Counted from the stretch's first letter, positions 36,351 through 48,983 are shown. The stretch is DNA of 64,000 nt from Monosporascus cannonballus (GCA_004154925.1 QJNS01000161.1:115900-179899), one strand, 5' to 3'. The notes: generated by a model not told the origin, from the sequence alone. A program made the numbers and translations.

Positions 36351-38607
36351 GCTAGCTACCGTGGAGCCCCAGATAGCACTGTAAAGCTGACTTTGATTGG
36401 AAGGACAACACCTCGCAGCAACCGCCACTTCTTCTAGGCTACCGACTGGGGTGGCTTTTCCGGTCGCCCACCTCGCCCTTGATCATCTGTTCCCATCTCA
36501 TCCATGGAAACCCATCGCCCCTATTTTAACGATTAACGATTTCCCTTTTTTTTTTTTCTTTTTCATTTGTTACACATCCGAAATACACGGGGCTTTCAAT
36601 TCCGACATGCTAATAACATAAACACCATAATGCGGCGAGAGAGGCGTTTCGGTGTTTTATATGACTGGGGTACGATGGACGGCAGATCTTCGTTTCAGAC
36701 ACTTGTAACATCACGGTTTTAAAGAGATATCGACGACCGCTGGAGCTCCAGCGTAGCGGGGAGCTTCTGCTCCGTTTTTAATCAGGCTTTTCTTTTTTTG
36801 ACGAGGAGATCACCGAAGCCACGTTGGATCTTCAGTTTTATGGGGACGGAATATTCTTGGCAGGACGCTGGCGAAGAGGGCCAGAAACGCAGCGCAAAGG
36901 AGCTGGAAAAAGCGAATCGATCTAGACTGCAAGACCCGGAGAGCGGTTGGCCGAATGGACGTTTTCATTTTGTACTATTACTCTTCTGAACTATCGCTGA
37001 TAGCATCTTCGGGCCCCCGGCCATTGTCCGCGGAAGAGCGGACCAGACCTGGGGGCGCTCACTTTTTTGCCCCCAAGAAGAAATGATGAATGTTGCCATT
37101 TCGTCTAAAAGGCCCCTATATTTTTGTTGCCGAAACCAGTGATATGGAAGGATGGCTAGGTCCCTCATATATATATCGAATCCAGATCTAATGGATAGAT
37201 CCACCACCACCAGTCCGGGTGGCTGTGACGCCCAGGGCGAAACCCAACCACCACAGCATTTGTCTCAACGGATGAATACCCGCTCACTAATGCACTCGTT
37301 TCGGTTGCTGGCCATGCACGCAGCTGGCCGCAGTGATTCGTCCGGGTTCGACGGGGGAGGGGGTGTCTGTGGAGCTACTTTACTACCTACCTAGGTAGTC
37401 TATGCACGAAAGTGCTTCCATTCCTGACCTGGCTCTGTCTTCTGGCTTAGTCACAATGCATGCATCGTTTCTTTTTTTCGTGCCGCTGTGGTGGCGTTCA
37501 CACATATGCACGCACCATATCCGAGAGCGCGAGGTTGCTCCCAGCCAGCCCGTGACTCACACGCGGGAGACACCGGGTGTTGGCAGGGGGGTGGGTTTCT
37601 GCGGTCTCAGTTGGAGGCGGGCTCGCTCCCTGGCCATCTCATGCAAGCACTTTAACTCGGCTTGCATGGGTCGTAGCCTACTACTCCGTTTTGAGACGCA
37701 TATCTTGGTGGGGGGTGTTTCTGGTCGCATTCCTTTCTTCTTTTGATATCGCTGTTCCCAAAATTTCGCCCGGGGAATCTAAGCGCACGTCATCGTTGGT
37801 TGGAATCGGTTCCGTACATGCATCGATGTGGATATGATATCGTGGTTACCCGTCTCTCGAGAGGGATAAAAGAGACGGCCCAATAGGATCACGTGTGAGC
37901 CCCCGCGGAGGATGCGCAACCATACGCAGAACAGAGTCAACAGCAAGAAGGATCGAACCTCAGGTGATGTTGTTGCCATGTGCATAAATTTGGGCCATAA
38001 TAAATTCTGATTGACTGCTCGTTCGGAGAGGTGACGTCGCGTACGCTCGTGCATTCATGGATGCGGCTAGACAGTCGTCTTACATATAGCCGACCAAGCA
38101 TGGGGATTTACCCTGTGGCACATCATGATTGGAACCATTCGAGAATACAGATTCTTCCTCAACTGATAGCGGAAACTGTAGCTCTTTAATTCCAGTAACT
38201 TTAAGGCCTGCGACAGCAACTCGTCATGCGGGCTCTCGATCACTTTGTGATTCTTCACGTATCTCCATAGATACCTAGGTGATTACTCAGGTCGAATTCG
38301 GTGGTTTTCCTAATCAATATCATAAGCATTTCTGAAGCTTGTTGTAAGGTAGGTCGGTTATTACGCCGTACATCTGACTTGTATGTACGCACCCGCTCCA
38401 AGATCTGTTTTCTCCACACCACCACCACTAACAACTTTAATCTATAGGTACAGTAACCGCACGCGAATGCAAGGTCGTTTAATGATACCTTCCCTTTATG
38501 GGTCTGGATCTTTCAGGGCGCCTTGACACATCGGTGGTGTCAGTCTAGTCGCTAGGCACTTATTACCCGCCAAATATACCAATGTGCTTATCGAGCCTAG
38601 TCCTACT
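36351..38607. other. Long intergenic region, no gene seen
   Basis: About 2.3 kb of normal base composition. It has a T-rich tract at 36545-36567 and several short unsupported frames. The right side is the 3' flank of the Csn12 gene. Confidence 0.6.
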
Positions 38608-40411
38608 TCACACGCCCGTTCCAGGGAATGCGCCGTTCTTGCTGAGCACCACGATACCACGGTCATGTGCGATATAACCCTTCATGAGATTCTGCGATAG
38701 GTAGACGAGATTAGTGAGTCAACTATTTCTCGGTGTGCCAATGAAATGCAAGTGTGATATGGTGTCGGGGTTGCGGCCTAAGGCAGCTAGCTATGAGATG
38801 ATGCGAAGCGTCCGTGCACCGTCCAAGAAGACGTTCAGAATGAGGACTGAATCACTTCGATAAACGGAGAAGGCTGTCGGGCGGTCATTCTGAAGACTGA
38901 GTGGGAATGTGAATCATACCTTGTAAATCATGTTCGCCAGGAGACATTCAACTTCGTCAGCATCGACGTCGTCCCCGCCCTTGAGCTTCATAGCTGCTGT
39001 GAACTCAGCCACCGGAACTCTTGTCCTCCGCAACGGCGCCGCACCGTCCTTAGTCTCCTCAAAGCCTCCCGCTACGAATACCTTCCGCAATAGATTGCGC
39101 AGGGCAATATCACGGCCGCGCTCTAGGGTGAGATAAATACGTCGCTTGATGAATTCGTCTTCGCCTTCTTGCAGTGCCTTGTCGAATGCGCGGAGATCCC
39201 CTTTCTTGATGGACTGGGCTAATGGTAGGAATAGCTTCTGTAACCTGGGAAAAGGCTCAAGCAGCCGGACACTAGGCAGGGTGTGAGTAGTCAATAGGTG
39301 ACACGGGATGAGGTAGGTCAGTATTAGTCTATAACACGTTAGCTCCAAGCAGTTCCCGAAGCGAACAGAAGTTTTCGTACTCAAGATTTCGCCTTGCATC
39401 CTTGTGACACATTTGCCATGCTTGGGTTAGGTGTTTTTCTGCCTGGCGCCATGTCAGCTAGGTCATATTTGATGCATTCAGGAAATCGGCTACGAACCTC
39501 GACGTAGTTCTCCTCTAGAAACGCGAGAACGCCCTCGTAGTACTTGAATGTAACTTGCTGCGATGCAGGAAACTTGTCAATACTGGGCATGTCTCCTTTA
39601 CTCGCCGAGAGAGCCTTGAGGACGTTCTTTGACAAACTGGCCGCGTTCAGCTTGAAGTACGTCTTGAATAGGAGATTGATCGCATAGTAGATGCCCCATT
39701 TACGGGACTCTTCTAGCGGCGCTCTGTTCGGTCTTTAGCCGCATGTCAACATAACTCAATGGAAATATCTATTACCTGTCGCTGAGACATAGGGTAAAGA
39801 TGCGGTTTAGATGCCTCGCGCAATCCTCGAGCTGTTTATGCTCCTCGGTCTCCGGGTCAAAGTCATCCTGAAAGGATGTGACGGCGTCATCCCCACTTCT
39901 CCGTCTCTCTTCGTCTGCCCGAATGGCGTATAGTCTCAGGTACCTGCCCGCAACATACAGGCATGGGATAGTCCAGTTCTCAAAGTCATGGTTGGTATAT
40001 CCGCGGATGATGAGCGAGGTCAGCTCTTTCCATGCCTCATAGACGCTGGTCCAGTTCGACTGTTTTGTCGTTAGTTAACATTCGGGTAGGCCTTAGGAAG
40101 GCCATATGTTGAATAGATACCTTCGCATCGGTTCTCAGGCCCTCTGCCGCTAAGATCTCGCCGACGGCCTTCCAGTAGGCGAGATAGATCTCATACCACC
40201 CGTTTGTCTCGTCCTTTGATAGCCTTGGCCGAGAGTGGTCTTGGTAAAACAGAAACTGGAGATCAGCCTTTGCGGATCTAGTGTCTCCGCGATTCCAGAT
40301 GACTTGCAGCTTGCCCGCGTACGACTGTATGTCGGGGCGAAGGGTCTCCGCAAGCTGGTCACCTTTCACGCTGGTATAAGCCACCCTAAACTCCTGGATC
40401 AGAGTATCCAT
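38608..40411 (-). CDS. CSN12: Csn12-like PCI-domain protein
   Basis: Homologue of yeast Csn12, a PCI-domain protein first tied to the COP9 signalosome and also acting with Thp3 in transcription and splicing. Six exons on the minus strand: 40411-40121, 40059-39776, 39723-39498, 39442-39381, 39328-38920 and 38691-38608, giving 451 residues, close to family length. Every join restores conserved sequence, such as [31 protein letters not shown] and [19 protein letters not shown]. Several branch sites are clear CTAAC. The PCI domain covers about residues 240-440, with [18 protein letters not shown] as its winged-helix end. The last intron is long (228 bp). It is divergent from the eL20 gene across about 630 bp. 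Confidence 0.93.
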
Positions 40412-41042
40412 TGTTGCCGGAAAGTGGAAGCTTGAATTGTCTGGATATGATCACGACTGTGTGGACTCCATCAAGGAATACCCGAGTTCCGAAATGGCAG
40501 AACGAGTGACCTGACTAGGGACTTTCTACGATGACATTATTTCGGGGGTTCGTCAGATGACCTCTGAAGAAGCAATATGTACTTCGTAGAGCCGTCCCAA
40601 TGTTCCCTTTGATGCTAGGACCCGCGCAGTGTGTTGGTAGACGTCTTGATTGGCTGAGAGCTGACAAGGGATGAACGGTCATTGTTCCCACGTTCGCGCC
40701 GTGTGGCTTACAGAAAATGGATCATAACGAGCCACACTTAAAAGTCGCCAGCCACACTTTGACAACATACCTAAGAAAACCCTGAGCCCTGAAGCTTGGA
40801 CCATATCGGCCCAAAATTTAGCGGCCAATGAGCGCGCACTGCATCACTCGCTTAGCGATTTCACAGAAATTTGGGCAAATCTTTTTGCGTGGAGTTGGTG
40901 GTGACTTCTCAATCAATTCATCGCAAGCCAATTCCGGAGAGACACACCTCATCCCACGCATCACGAGAACGACCAGAACACAAGTCACAGTAGGTTGAGT
41001 GCTCTCCGATTTAACTATGGGAATTTTCTGACTCTGCTGCAG
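40412..41042. promoter_or_regulatory. Divergent promoter region CSN12 / RPL20
   Basis: 631 bp between two divergent genes. One is a ribosomal protein gene, so a strong constitutive promoter is expected on its side. I could not assign individual factor sites. Confidence 0.45.
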
Positions 41043-42118
41043 ATGGGTAAGCACAACATTCTCTATTCATTCTGAGCGATATCGTCACCGGCGCCTGCTA
41101 TCCCGGACTATGAACAACAGCGACTGTGATGATACCGGGCGGAGTTTCTAAAGAGATCGAATGGATGCGACGACTACCACCTATACACGACAATGAACGA
41201 AAGGAAAATCTTTCAGCAATGCTATATCTTCGAGGATTATAGCGATGGAATAGTGGGGGGAATAGTCTTACCGGCAGGCAAAATCAGCAATCAGACGCCA
41301 AACATAGCGGACAGCTTAAAATACCTCCCTCGCGATCCGATGACGATGTACTGCGGCGACCTGCTTTCACTACTGGAATTTCAATTTTCCATTGCGGCCT
41401 ATCTCTCACGGACGGGCGTGCTTGAATATCATAAACATCAGAGGGATTGTTGCTAACAGTGCGAGTATCAGGTCGTCTTCAGGAATACCAGATCATTGGG
41501 CGCCATCTGCCCACGGAGTCCAACCCTACTCCCAAGCTGTACCGCATGCGGATCTTCGCCCCCAATGAGGTCGTCGCCAAGTCCCGCTTCTGGTACTTCC
41601 TGATGAAGCTGAGGAAGGTTAAGAAGAGCAACGGCGAGATCGTCAGCGTGAACAAGGTACGCCCCGGGGACTTCAGGTTATAAATGAGCAAGATAACTCG
41701 GGCTGACTCGGGGACTTCTAGATCCACGAGAAGCGACCTCTCAAGGTCAAGAACTTCGGCATCTGGATCCGATACGACTCGCGCTCCGGCACCCACAACA
41801 TGTACAAGGAGTACCGCGAGATGTCGAGAGCGGAGGCCGTCGATGCCCTATACGCGGACATGGCCGCCCGCCACCGAGCTCGTTTCAGGTCCATCCACGT
41901 ATGACGCCCAGCATTCATCGCTACGAGGCGACCTTTGTTTTGGCTAACAAGTTCGTTAGATCCTCCGGGTCGTCGAGCTCGAGAAGTCCGACGACGTCAA
42001 GCGACCCTACATTAAGCAACTTATTGCCAAGGGCCTGTCCTTCCCTCTGCCTCACCGCCAGCCCAAGATCAGCAACAAGAAGGTCTTCAGCGCTACCCGA
42101 CCGTCCACATTCGCGTAA
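41043..42118 (+). CDS. RPL20: 60S ribosomal protein eL20 (L18a)
   Basis: Structural protein of the large cytosolic ribosomal subunit. Exons 41043-41046, 41472-41656, 41722-41898 and 41960-42118 give 174 residues, matching the roughly 172 of yeast Rpl20. Exon 1 is only ATGG. Its intron is 425 bp (GTAAGC..., branch GCTAAC, GTATCAG) and the join reads [15 protein letters not shown]. Introns 2 (65 bp) and 3 (61 bp) lie at codon boundaries. Conserved blocks include [53 protein letters not shown] and a C-terminal RPSTFA. A four-base first exon and long first intron are typical of ribosomal protein genes. Highly secure. Confidence 0.96.
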
Positions 42119-42461
42119 GGGGGTTTTCGTGTTACTGTGGGGTTTCGGGAATGGTTCTGCCGGTGTTTATTACGGAATTGCGGAAAATTTCACTAGCATA
42201 TGCTCTCAATAGAGGAGCAGCAATCAACACCACAATTGAGCAATCGACATGTTTACGATGTGATTATGAGCCACACTACGTTCGTTCCATTATCGGCATT
42301 TGATTCGCATAAGTACAATTTCGTGGGATACACAGGATCATGCGCTCTGATACATAATGTCCCGAGGAGCATTGGGTTGACCACTGAAACATTTAAACTA
42401 TGAGCTTCACTTAAACCCAGACCAACGTAACTATGTTTACATGATAATATACAACTATTCA
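42119..42461. other. Convergent intergenic spacer
   Basis: 343 bp between the stop codons of two convergent genes. It should hold both polyadenylation regions. Nothing else was seen. Confidence 0.6.
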
Positions 42462-43137
42462 CTATATCCCGTCACTCGGGGATATCTGGGGACCGTCGGC
42501 AAAGGTGTCATTCACGAACTCGTCCCAGGCGCTCCAGTCCATCGTCTCCCAGCCCCTTTCTCCCATAGGCATGTCAAAACTAATACCAGGCCATATCATC
42601 TCATCGCCGGACCGGTCGGTGGACGATGATATAGCAAAACTGTCCAGGCCGGGTGGCATCGCAGGCCGGGTCGGTGACCCGGCCAGGGGTTCTACCGCCG
42701 TCGGCGGCGCAGCGTTCGTGGTGTAGTCCCGTACCGCGCCAGGCGCCGGGTTCGGCATCGTCGTCCGGTCGCACAGGCTGGGGACCGCGTCCCCGCCGCC
42801 CTCGGCCGCGCGCCGCGCGGCCCTCGCCTTCCGGTACAGCTTGCGGATGGGCCGCCAGAGCGTGCCGCGCTTCGTGTCGGCGATGCGCTCGGCCCACAGC
42901 GGGAACACCTCGTCGATGACGCGCCAGGCGCGGTCCGCGAGCTCGTCCCCGATCCCCCCGCCGCCCCCGCCGCCGCACAGCTCCGCCAGCGCCACCGCCA
43001 GCGGGTGCCACTGCACGTACGTCGCGCTCCACCAGCCGAAGCGCGGCGCCAGCGGCCCCGCCGTCGACGCGTGGTGGCTGAGCTCCATGATGGAGACCGC
43101 CGTGCGCAGCGTCGCCTCGCGGGACATCCCTCCGCCG

Positions 43138-43184
<47 letters not shown>

Positions 43185-44897
43185 GCCGTCGCCGTAGTAG
43201 TAGTAATAGCCGGTAGTGCCGCTGCTGCTGACCCCGGGTCCGGGCCCGGACCCGCCGGCCGCCCCCGCGACTGCTGCGGGCGCGGTGGCGTCCTGTTGCT
43301 GCTGTCCTTGTCGCTCCCCGGCACGGTACCGTCCGGCGGCGGCGCGGTCGCGGCGGCGGTGCGTCGGGTACCGCGTTACGAGCCACAGCTTGAGGATGAT
43401 GAGGCGCACGGTGAACGAGGCGTTGCAGGCGCCGGCGGGGGAGGGGGCGGGGCCCACGCCGGCGACGAACTGGGCCTCGAGGCGCTGCGCGTGGGCGACC
43501 GTCTCCTCCTCGCTCGGCAGCCGCGAGTGCGGGCCGGTTCCGCCGGCCGCGTAGTGGAGGTAGAGGAAGATGCGGGAGCACTGGGCCGTGCTCAGGCTGA
43601 AGGTCATGTCGGTGGGTCCCTCGCGCTCGATCAGCGGCCCGGGCGTGTCGGGGTCGAAGTCGTCGTCGTCGAGGTTGAGCGGCAGCCGCGTGTCGTAGCC
43701 GCCGCGCGCCACGATCGGGTCCGAGCCCCGGTCCTCCACCCCGCGGATGTCCAGCACGATCAGCTGCCACCAGAGCCGCCGCCGCAGCTCCGTCTCGTAC
43801 GCCGAGAACCGGGGAGCCGCCGCCCCGCCGCCGCCGCCGCACGCCTCGCGGTGCAGGCCGAGCGCCTGCGCGAGCCGGATCGGCAGGCTCAGCAGCGCCC
43901 ACGACGACCGCGAGCCGCTGTGGCACCGCAGGCACGCCACGTAGATGGTCAGCGCCTGCAGCGTCTCGAGGCTGTCGCTGTTCAGGTAGTCGGCCCTGGC
44001 GAGGCCGTGCTCGAGCCCGGCCTGGAACCCCCGCACCAGCTCTCCCCGCTCGCGGCCGAGGCGCGCGGCGCACTCGCCGGCCGGCAGCGTCGTCACCGCC
44101 GCGTAATATATCGCGAAGAACAGGGCCTCCTGCTCGGGCGCGAGCTGCGGCCGATCCCCGGCCGCGTCGGCGAACCGGCGAAGCGCCGCCAGGACCGTCG
44201 GCCGGTGCAGGATCTTGACTATTATGTCGAAGTTGTGGAAGTAGATCTCCGCCAGGTACCGAATATGGTCCGGCTCGGGGTGCTGGGGCACCACCCCGTG
44301 CCCCGCCGTGAGCGAATACCCGGGAAGCAAGCCGGATGACGCGGACGGGCTCGTGTGGCCGCGTGTCGACTCCAGGGTTGTGCCCTCGGACGGGCCATCC
44401 TCCTCCTCGTCGGAGTCGGTAGAGTGCTCCAAGGCCTGCCTCAGCCCCTCGACCTCGTCACACAGGTTCGACCAGAACTGCCCACTTAGATAGCGAGCGG
44501 ATTCCCGGTCGTCGGGGCGGAGTTCAACCGCTCGATCATCGTCTACCTCGCGCGGACCCTGGTGCTCCTCGAAAAACGATTGCACGCGAGGTTTCGCTAG
44601 ATGCGGGTCCCGCGCATCCTCCTGGTCGAGCCCTTCGATGCCGGCCTTGCTGACGATGCTCTCGAGACGGTTGAGCCGCTGCATGAGCTCGGCGTTTTTC
44701 GTCTTCCGCGGCTTCTGCGCCCGGCGCCGCACCGGAAATATGCACTCGGTGCCGGATCGGACGCAGTTGTGGCACGGGTAAACCCTGCTACACCCGAGTT
44801 TTCGTGCACGGCAGACGGTGCAAGCTAGCGGCCGGCTCTGCCTCTGAGGCACATTTGATGACGAGGACTTCGCATCCGCGTTGGTGGAGGAATCCAT
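42462..44897 (-). CDS. Zn2Cys6 fungal transcription factor
   Basis: Pathway-unknown nuclear regulator. One uninterrupted frame of 811 residues. The binuclear zinc cluster has the spacing C-x2-C-x6-C-x5-C-x2-C-x6-C at residues 26, 29, 36, 42, 45 and 52, followed by a basic stretch (RRRAQKPRK) and a short coiled coil (ELMQRLNRLESIV) likely for dimerisation. The middle is a fungal-specific transcription factor domain (about residues 210-480: YFHNFDIIVKILHRPTVL, SIRLAQALGLHRE-like, RRRLWWQLIVLDIRG). A run of about 16 Asn lies near residue 572, encoded by a trinucleotide repeat. Gene is GC-rich. It is divergent from a GNAT gene, so the two may share control. Small introns in low-complexity parts cannot be ruled out. 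Confidence 0.9.
43137..43185. repeat. (GTT/AAC)n trinucleotide repeat in the Zn2Cys6 gene
   Basis: About 49 bp of perfect GTT repeat on the plus strand, read as about 16 consecutive Asn codons (AAC) on the coding minus strand. The copy number may vary between strains. Confidence 0.95.
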
Positions 44898-45529
44898 GTT
44901 GCCGGCTCATCTTCGTCTGTCATACCTGATCTATGTGCAATAGGAAGGTCGTTCGCCCAAAAGGGCCTGGTTCATAATCGTCTCTGCGCCTTGCTTACGG
45001 TGCTATACCGGAGGTTACCGCCTTTTGGGGCGCGTCCCACCACAAAACTCCCACTAAACCAAGGGCTGACTAGGTAATTTTGGGTAAGGAGGTAACCACG
45101 GTAGAAAGCTTGAATGTATTCTGTCCCAATAGGAGTCAAAAATGAGTTCATAGTGTCGATACGAGGAGATGGTGAACCACTTCTCGGGTAGGTATTTGCG
45201 ATTGGTGCTTAAATTTTCTTTATTCGAATATAACATGTCGAGCGGAATACGCATCGACACGGCGCGCCCTCTGACTTAGCTGGTCCTCAGGAGCCACCTC
45301 CCTAATGAAGCCTGATATGACTCACTCATTCGGGGGCCGCCCGTTCGGTAGAAGTATCGAGGGGCCTGCTTTATAAACCGTCAAGTGGTCCTTGAGAGTG
45401 CCGGTGTATATTATCAGGTCCCCTGCCGTCCTAATGCATTCACCCCAACTGCTCAAAGTTATACTTCTGTTCTCTTGACTATCCGCCTTTCTCATTCGTT
45501 CGCGGGTCCCCGCAACAAAAGCGCCAGCA
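44898..45529. promoter_or_regulatory. Divergent promoter region (Zn2Cys6 / GNAT)
   Basis: 632 bp between two divergently transcribed genes. No individual operator could be identified. Confidence 0.4.
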
Positions 45530-46231
45530 ATGTCCGAAACCCCGGCCGAGGGGAGGATCAGGGTAAAGACGACGCTGCCCGCGCGGCCGCTGCCGCCCAA
45601 CGCGGAGCGGCCGCACATCCGCACGGAGCGCCTGGTGATCCGGCCCTTCGCGCCGGACGACGTCGCGGCCCTGCACTCGCTGCGCGCGCAGCCCGAGGTC
45701 ATGGTGTACACCTCGACGGGGCGCGCCGACAGGGACGAGGCGGAGACGAGGACCAGGCTGGCGGCCGACCTGCCGCCCAACGACGCGGCCAACTACGACT
45801 TCGCCATCTGCCTGGCGTCGACGGGCGAGTTCGTCGGCACCGGCGGCGTGCGCCTCGGCGGCGGCGGCGGCAAGGGCTTCTTCGGCTGGCCCGAGCTCGG
45901 CTACATGTTCAAGCGCGAGCACTGGGGCCGGGGCTACGCGACCGAGTTCGTGCGCGCCTTCCTGGCCGCGTGGTGGGCGCTGCCGAGGTCCGCGCTCGAG
46001 GGCGACGTCGACGCCCGCTCCCTGGGGGCGGGCGCGCCGCCGGCCGCCGGCGCCGAGGTCCCCGAGCAGCTCTCGGCGCTCGTCGAGGCGGGCAACCGCG
46101 GCAGCAGGAGGGTGCTGGGCAAGCTCGGGTTTCGGCAGTTCGCCGAGTGGACCCAGGAGGACGGGCGCGAGGGATACGAGGGGCTCGAAGCTCATCTTTG
46201 CGGGTTCTCCGTCTCGAGGCCGAATCAATAA
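45530..46231 (+). CDS. GNAT-family N-acetyltransferase (RimJ/RimL-like)
   Basis: Acetyl-CoA-dependent N-acetyltransferase; the acceptor (peptide N-terminus or small amine) is unknown. Single exon, 233 residues, within the GNAT_3 size range. The start motif is RTERLVIRPFAPDDV (about residues 31-45). Motif A appears as ELGYMFKREHWGRGYATE, where the GRGYAT loop binds the pyrophosphate of acetyl-CoA (about 126-143). Near the end, NRGSRRVLGKLGF (about 190-202) matches the conserved N-x-x-S-xx-xx-x-x-GF motif. A Gly-rich loop and an Ala-rich insert lie between strands. The start at 45530 is the first ATG. It shares a promoter region with the Zn2Cys6 regulator, which suggests but does not show co-regulation. 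Confidence 0.92.
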   Translation: MSETPAEGRIRVKTTLPARPLPPNAERPHIRTERLVIRPFAPDDVAALHSLRAQPEVMVYTSTGRADRDEAETRTRLAADLPPNDAANYDFAICLASTGEFVGTGGVRLGGGGGKGFFGWPELGYMFKREHWGRGYATEFVRAFLAAWWALPRSALEGDVDARSLGAGAPPAAGAEVPEQLSALVEAGNRGSRRVLGKLGFRQFAEWTQEDGREGYEGLEAHLCGFSVSRPNQ

Positions 46232-47111
46232 CTCCGATTTCCGAGCTTTCAAGTGGGATCTGCATCGCAAGACTTCTGCTTACCAGGAGCTCCCTGCACG
46301 GGAACTGGTGGAGCATGTCCGTGTTGGTGGTCGTCACTTCTTCACCGCGAGGGAAGAGGAAGCCCCTGATAAAATTTGGGGGGAGAGGGGGGATGAGAAT
46401 ATGAGAGATTAGAATTCGAATAGTAAGCGGATTTATCTGGACAGTTGCGAATAGCGTAGCTCCTAGGACCCGACTTATCTAGCCAGCACGTTGCGCTAGT
46501 TCTATAGCGTTTGTAGTCCGTTGCGTTGGTATCGGCGCCCCCTCCACCGTAGGACTCGTTCCCATCACAAAACGGAGGTCAGAGGCACATCCTATTTGCA
46601 AGACCACGACTACCACTATATTACTGGCGAGTATCAGAAGACTATAAATTTGGCGAAGCGCAGGTTGCCCAGGCGTATCCGAACTAAGTAGACGCCGCTC
46701 AGAGTCACTGAGCGTCTACTCCGTGAGCCTCAAGAAGGTAGTACTGATATAGAAGTTGAAATAAAGCAGGTTATAACAGCAATTCTCTTTATTAATTCGA
46801 GGAGAATAGTAAATGCATATCTCTGTATGTGTTGCCGCAAAGGTACGGCGATTGGACGTGGTGTTCATACAGCTACGACACCAATGGATGGGGATATTAA
46901 ATCTGGGGTCGCGAGTCTGATGCCAAGTATTGAGACGCTTAGAGCTATATTTCATACCCCTCTACCTCTAATACATAATCGCCTCAATGGTCTTGCCTTC
47001 AATGCCCGTAACGCGATGCTTAGATATTCTTTTTAGTTGGCTCGGTTACAAATCCGTTACCTGTAGTGTTAATTTCAACCCTCCGTGAGGGTCAGGTCTG
47101 GGTCGTAGAAC
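46232..47111. other. Intergenic, no gene seen
   Basis: About 880 bp following the acetyltransferase gene and reaching the 3' end of the next minus-strand gene. Only short, unsupported frames occur. Confidence 0.6.
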
Positions 47112-48258
47112 TCAATAGCTCCTTTCCCCAACCCTCACGATCTTCTGTCCAGAGCCGAAAGCATCCACCATGGCCCTCCAGTCGAGCCTCACCCAAGGGA
47201 CGTCCACGCCCTCCTTCAGGTTGTCCACCGACGGGCCCCCGGCGAGACATAGCGCCCGCTTTTCCCCCTTTTCCCCCGCCTCTCCCCCGCCACTCTCGCC
47301 GCAGTAGTGGTGGAACGGGCACCAGAAGTAGAAGTGCCTGCGCGACGCCCAGAGCTCGACCGTCTCGAGATCCGGGTCGCTCAGCAGCGCGAAGAGGGCC
47401 CGGTACGGCGGCGACCGCATGAGCTCCTGGTTGCTGGCGGACGCCCACGAGGTCAGAGGGGCCCGTCTCTCATGCGGGGACGCCGGTCCGGCGCAGCCTA
47501 CGTGTCCTTGACGGGCCACCCGCACATGGACGGACAGGTGGCGCAGGCTCCCGCACAGCACCTGCGGATGGCCGTGGAGTCAGTGACCGTTCTTTCCGAG
47601 CGTATATCTCGGCGCGGGGGTAACTTGGGTCAGGAGCTACAAGAGAACATGAAAATAAAAAGACGGGGAAGAAACGGGGAAGGGAGTCCACGGCGCCAAG
47701 CGGGTGCCGCACGACCTATATCTTAGGGCGCCTACTCACCATATCGCTAAGAACAGGCGCCAGCAGGTCGGCGAGCTCGCCGCCGGCGCGGCGCAGCACG
47801 AGCGTGAGCCTGCGGACGCGGCGGCGCCCCGCCGAGGGTCCCAGAAACCCGGTCCGGTGAAACAGCGGCGACCCCGACAGGTGCCGCGCCGGCGCGTCGA
47901 GCACGAACTCGTTGCGCGCGTAGAAGACGCCCGACGCCTCGCGGTACATCTGCGCGCCGGCGAGGAAGTAGGGGAGCGGCCAGCGTGGGGGCGGTCTTGG
48001 CGGCGTCGTCAGGTCGTCGTCGTGAGAATAGCCGTCGGGCTCGGAGTCCGAGTCCGAGGCCCCCTGCCGCTGGTGGTGGTGATAGTTCCAGTTGCGACCA
48101 TGGTGGTGAGAATGATGGTGGTTCTTGTTATAGTTACCGTTGCTGCCGTTGCCGTTAATGTGGATCCCCGTGGATGAGACGAGGAGGTGCGAGAGGATCG
48201 TCTCGCGCAGCTCGGGTGGGAGGTCGAAAAAGGGAAAGGGTTCCACCGGTGATCCCAT
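47112..48258 (-). CDS. F-box-like (2EXR-type) hypothetical protein
   Basis: Two exons on the minus strand, 48258-47740 and 47561-47112, join across a 178-bp intron (GTGAGT..., branch CTGAC, CATCCGCAG) into 322 residues. The N-terminus FPFFDLPPELRETILSHLL is an F-box-like/2EXR start seen in many large fungal families of uncharacterised proteins. It is followed by a low-complexity Asn/His stretch (residues about 35-65), then a body with MYREASGVFYARNEFVL (conserved in this group), and after the join VLCGSLRHLSVHVRV. A C-terminal LETVELWASRRHFYFW closes the fold. A role in ubiquitin ligation is possible but unproven. The frame join is in phase. Confidence 0.78.
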
Positions 48259-48983
48259 CGCAGTGCAACTATAACTTGATCCGAAGGAGTGTTGGGGTAC
48301 CAGGTGCGGTTGTTAGCCGTCTTAGGTGGGTACTATAGTCACTTTCAGAGGCAGTGATGTAGGTACTAGACAGGTCACACAAATCCCGGTGGCGAGCATT
48401 CAGTTTGAATTTGAGCGCGACTGGTTGAGATGCGGCGTCCCAGGATTTTCATTGGAATCGATGGGTGGATGGCGGTTGGATACTTGCTCGAAGACCGGTG
48501 GAAATGTGCTCTGACATCTTAAGTTAGGCGGATCATTTCGGTTCATGCCTGTTCTAGTGGTCGCCTCGAGCTACAATACGACACGTAAACCTTCCCAAAA
48601 AAGGCTGCCAATACTTCCGCAGCTACGTCGCCATATGGAATCAATAATGCAATTAAGGGGGATTATAAAACCCGACAATTCAGTAAAGATAGCCATTGGC
48701 CCACGGGGCGAAGCAAATAATAATAATAATAATAATAATAGTACACCTTTCTCTGCCTAGAGCGTGCCTGATGCAAGGCTAGACAGACCCCTTCCGAACA
48801 TCTGGAATAGGTAGGCCCTCAACTATGCGTGAACGATCAACCTGTTCTCGAAATCGAAGCCCCCCTTAACTCGCCCCGTGAGTACAAATTCAGTAAAAGT
48901 CCCAGATGAACAACTATCCCATTTTCCACCCGTGCGCCGAAGGTGACTCAACCGCCGCCCTTGAGGTAATCGTAGCTCCTAGG
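48259..48983. other. Intergenic with (AAT)n repeat
   Basis: 725 bp between two minus-strand genes. A trinucleotide microsatellite (AAT/TAA) runs at 48715-48740. No gene recognised. Confidence 0.65.

Noticed and set aside
37930..37990. Minus-strand B-box-like GGTTCGATCC, possible tRNA
   Set aside because: No A box at a suitable distance and no acceptor stem could be formed.
41193..41456. 87-codon frame
   Set aside because: Lies within the first intron of RPL20 and has no homology I can see.
43005..44339. 444-codon plus-strand frame
   Set aside because: Antisense of the Zn2Cys6 gene; composition follows GC-rich codon complement and the repeat gives poly-Val.
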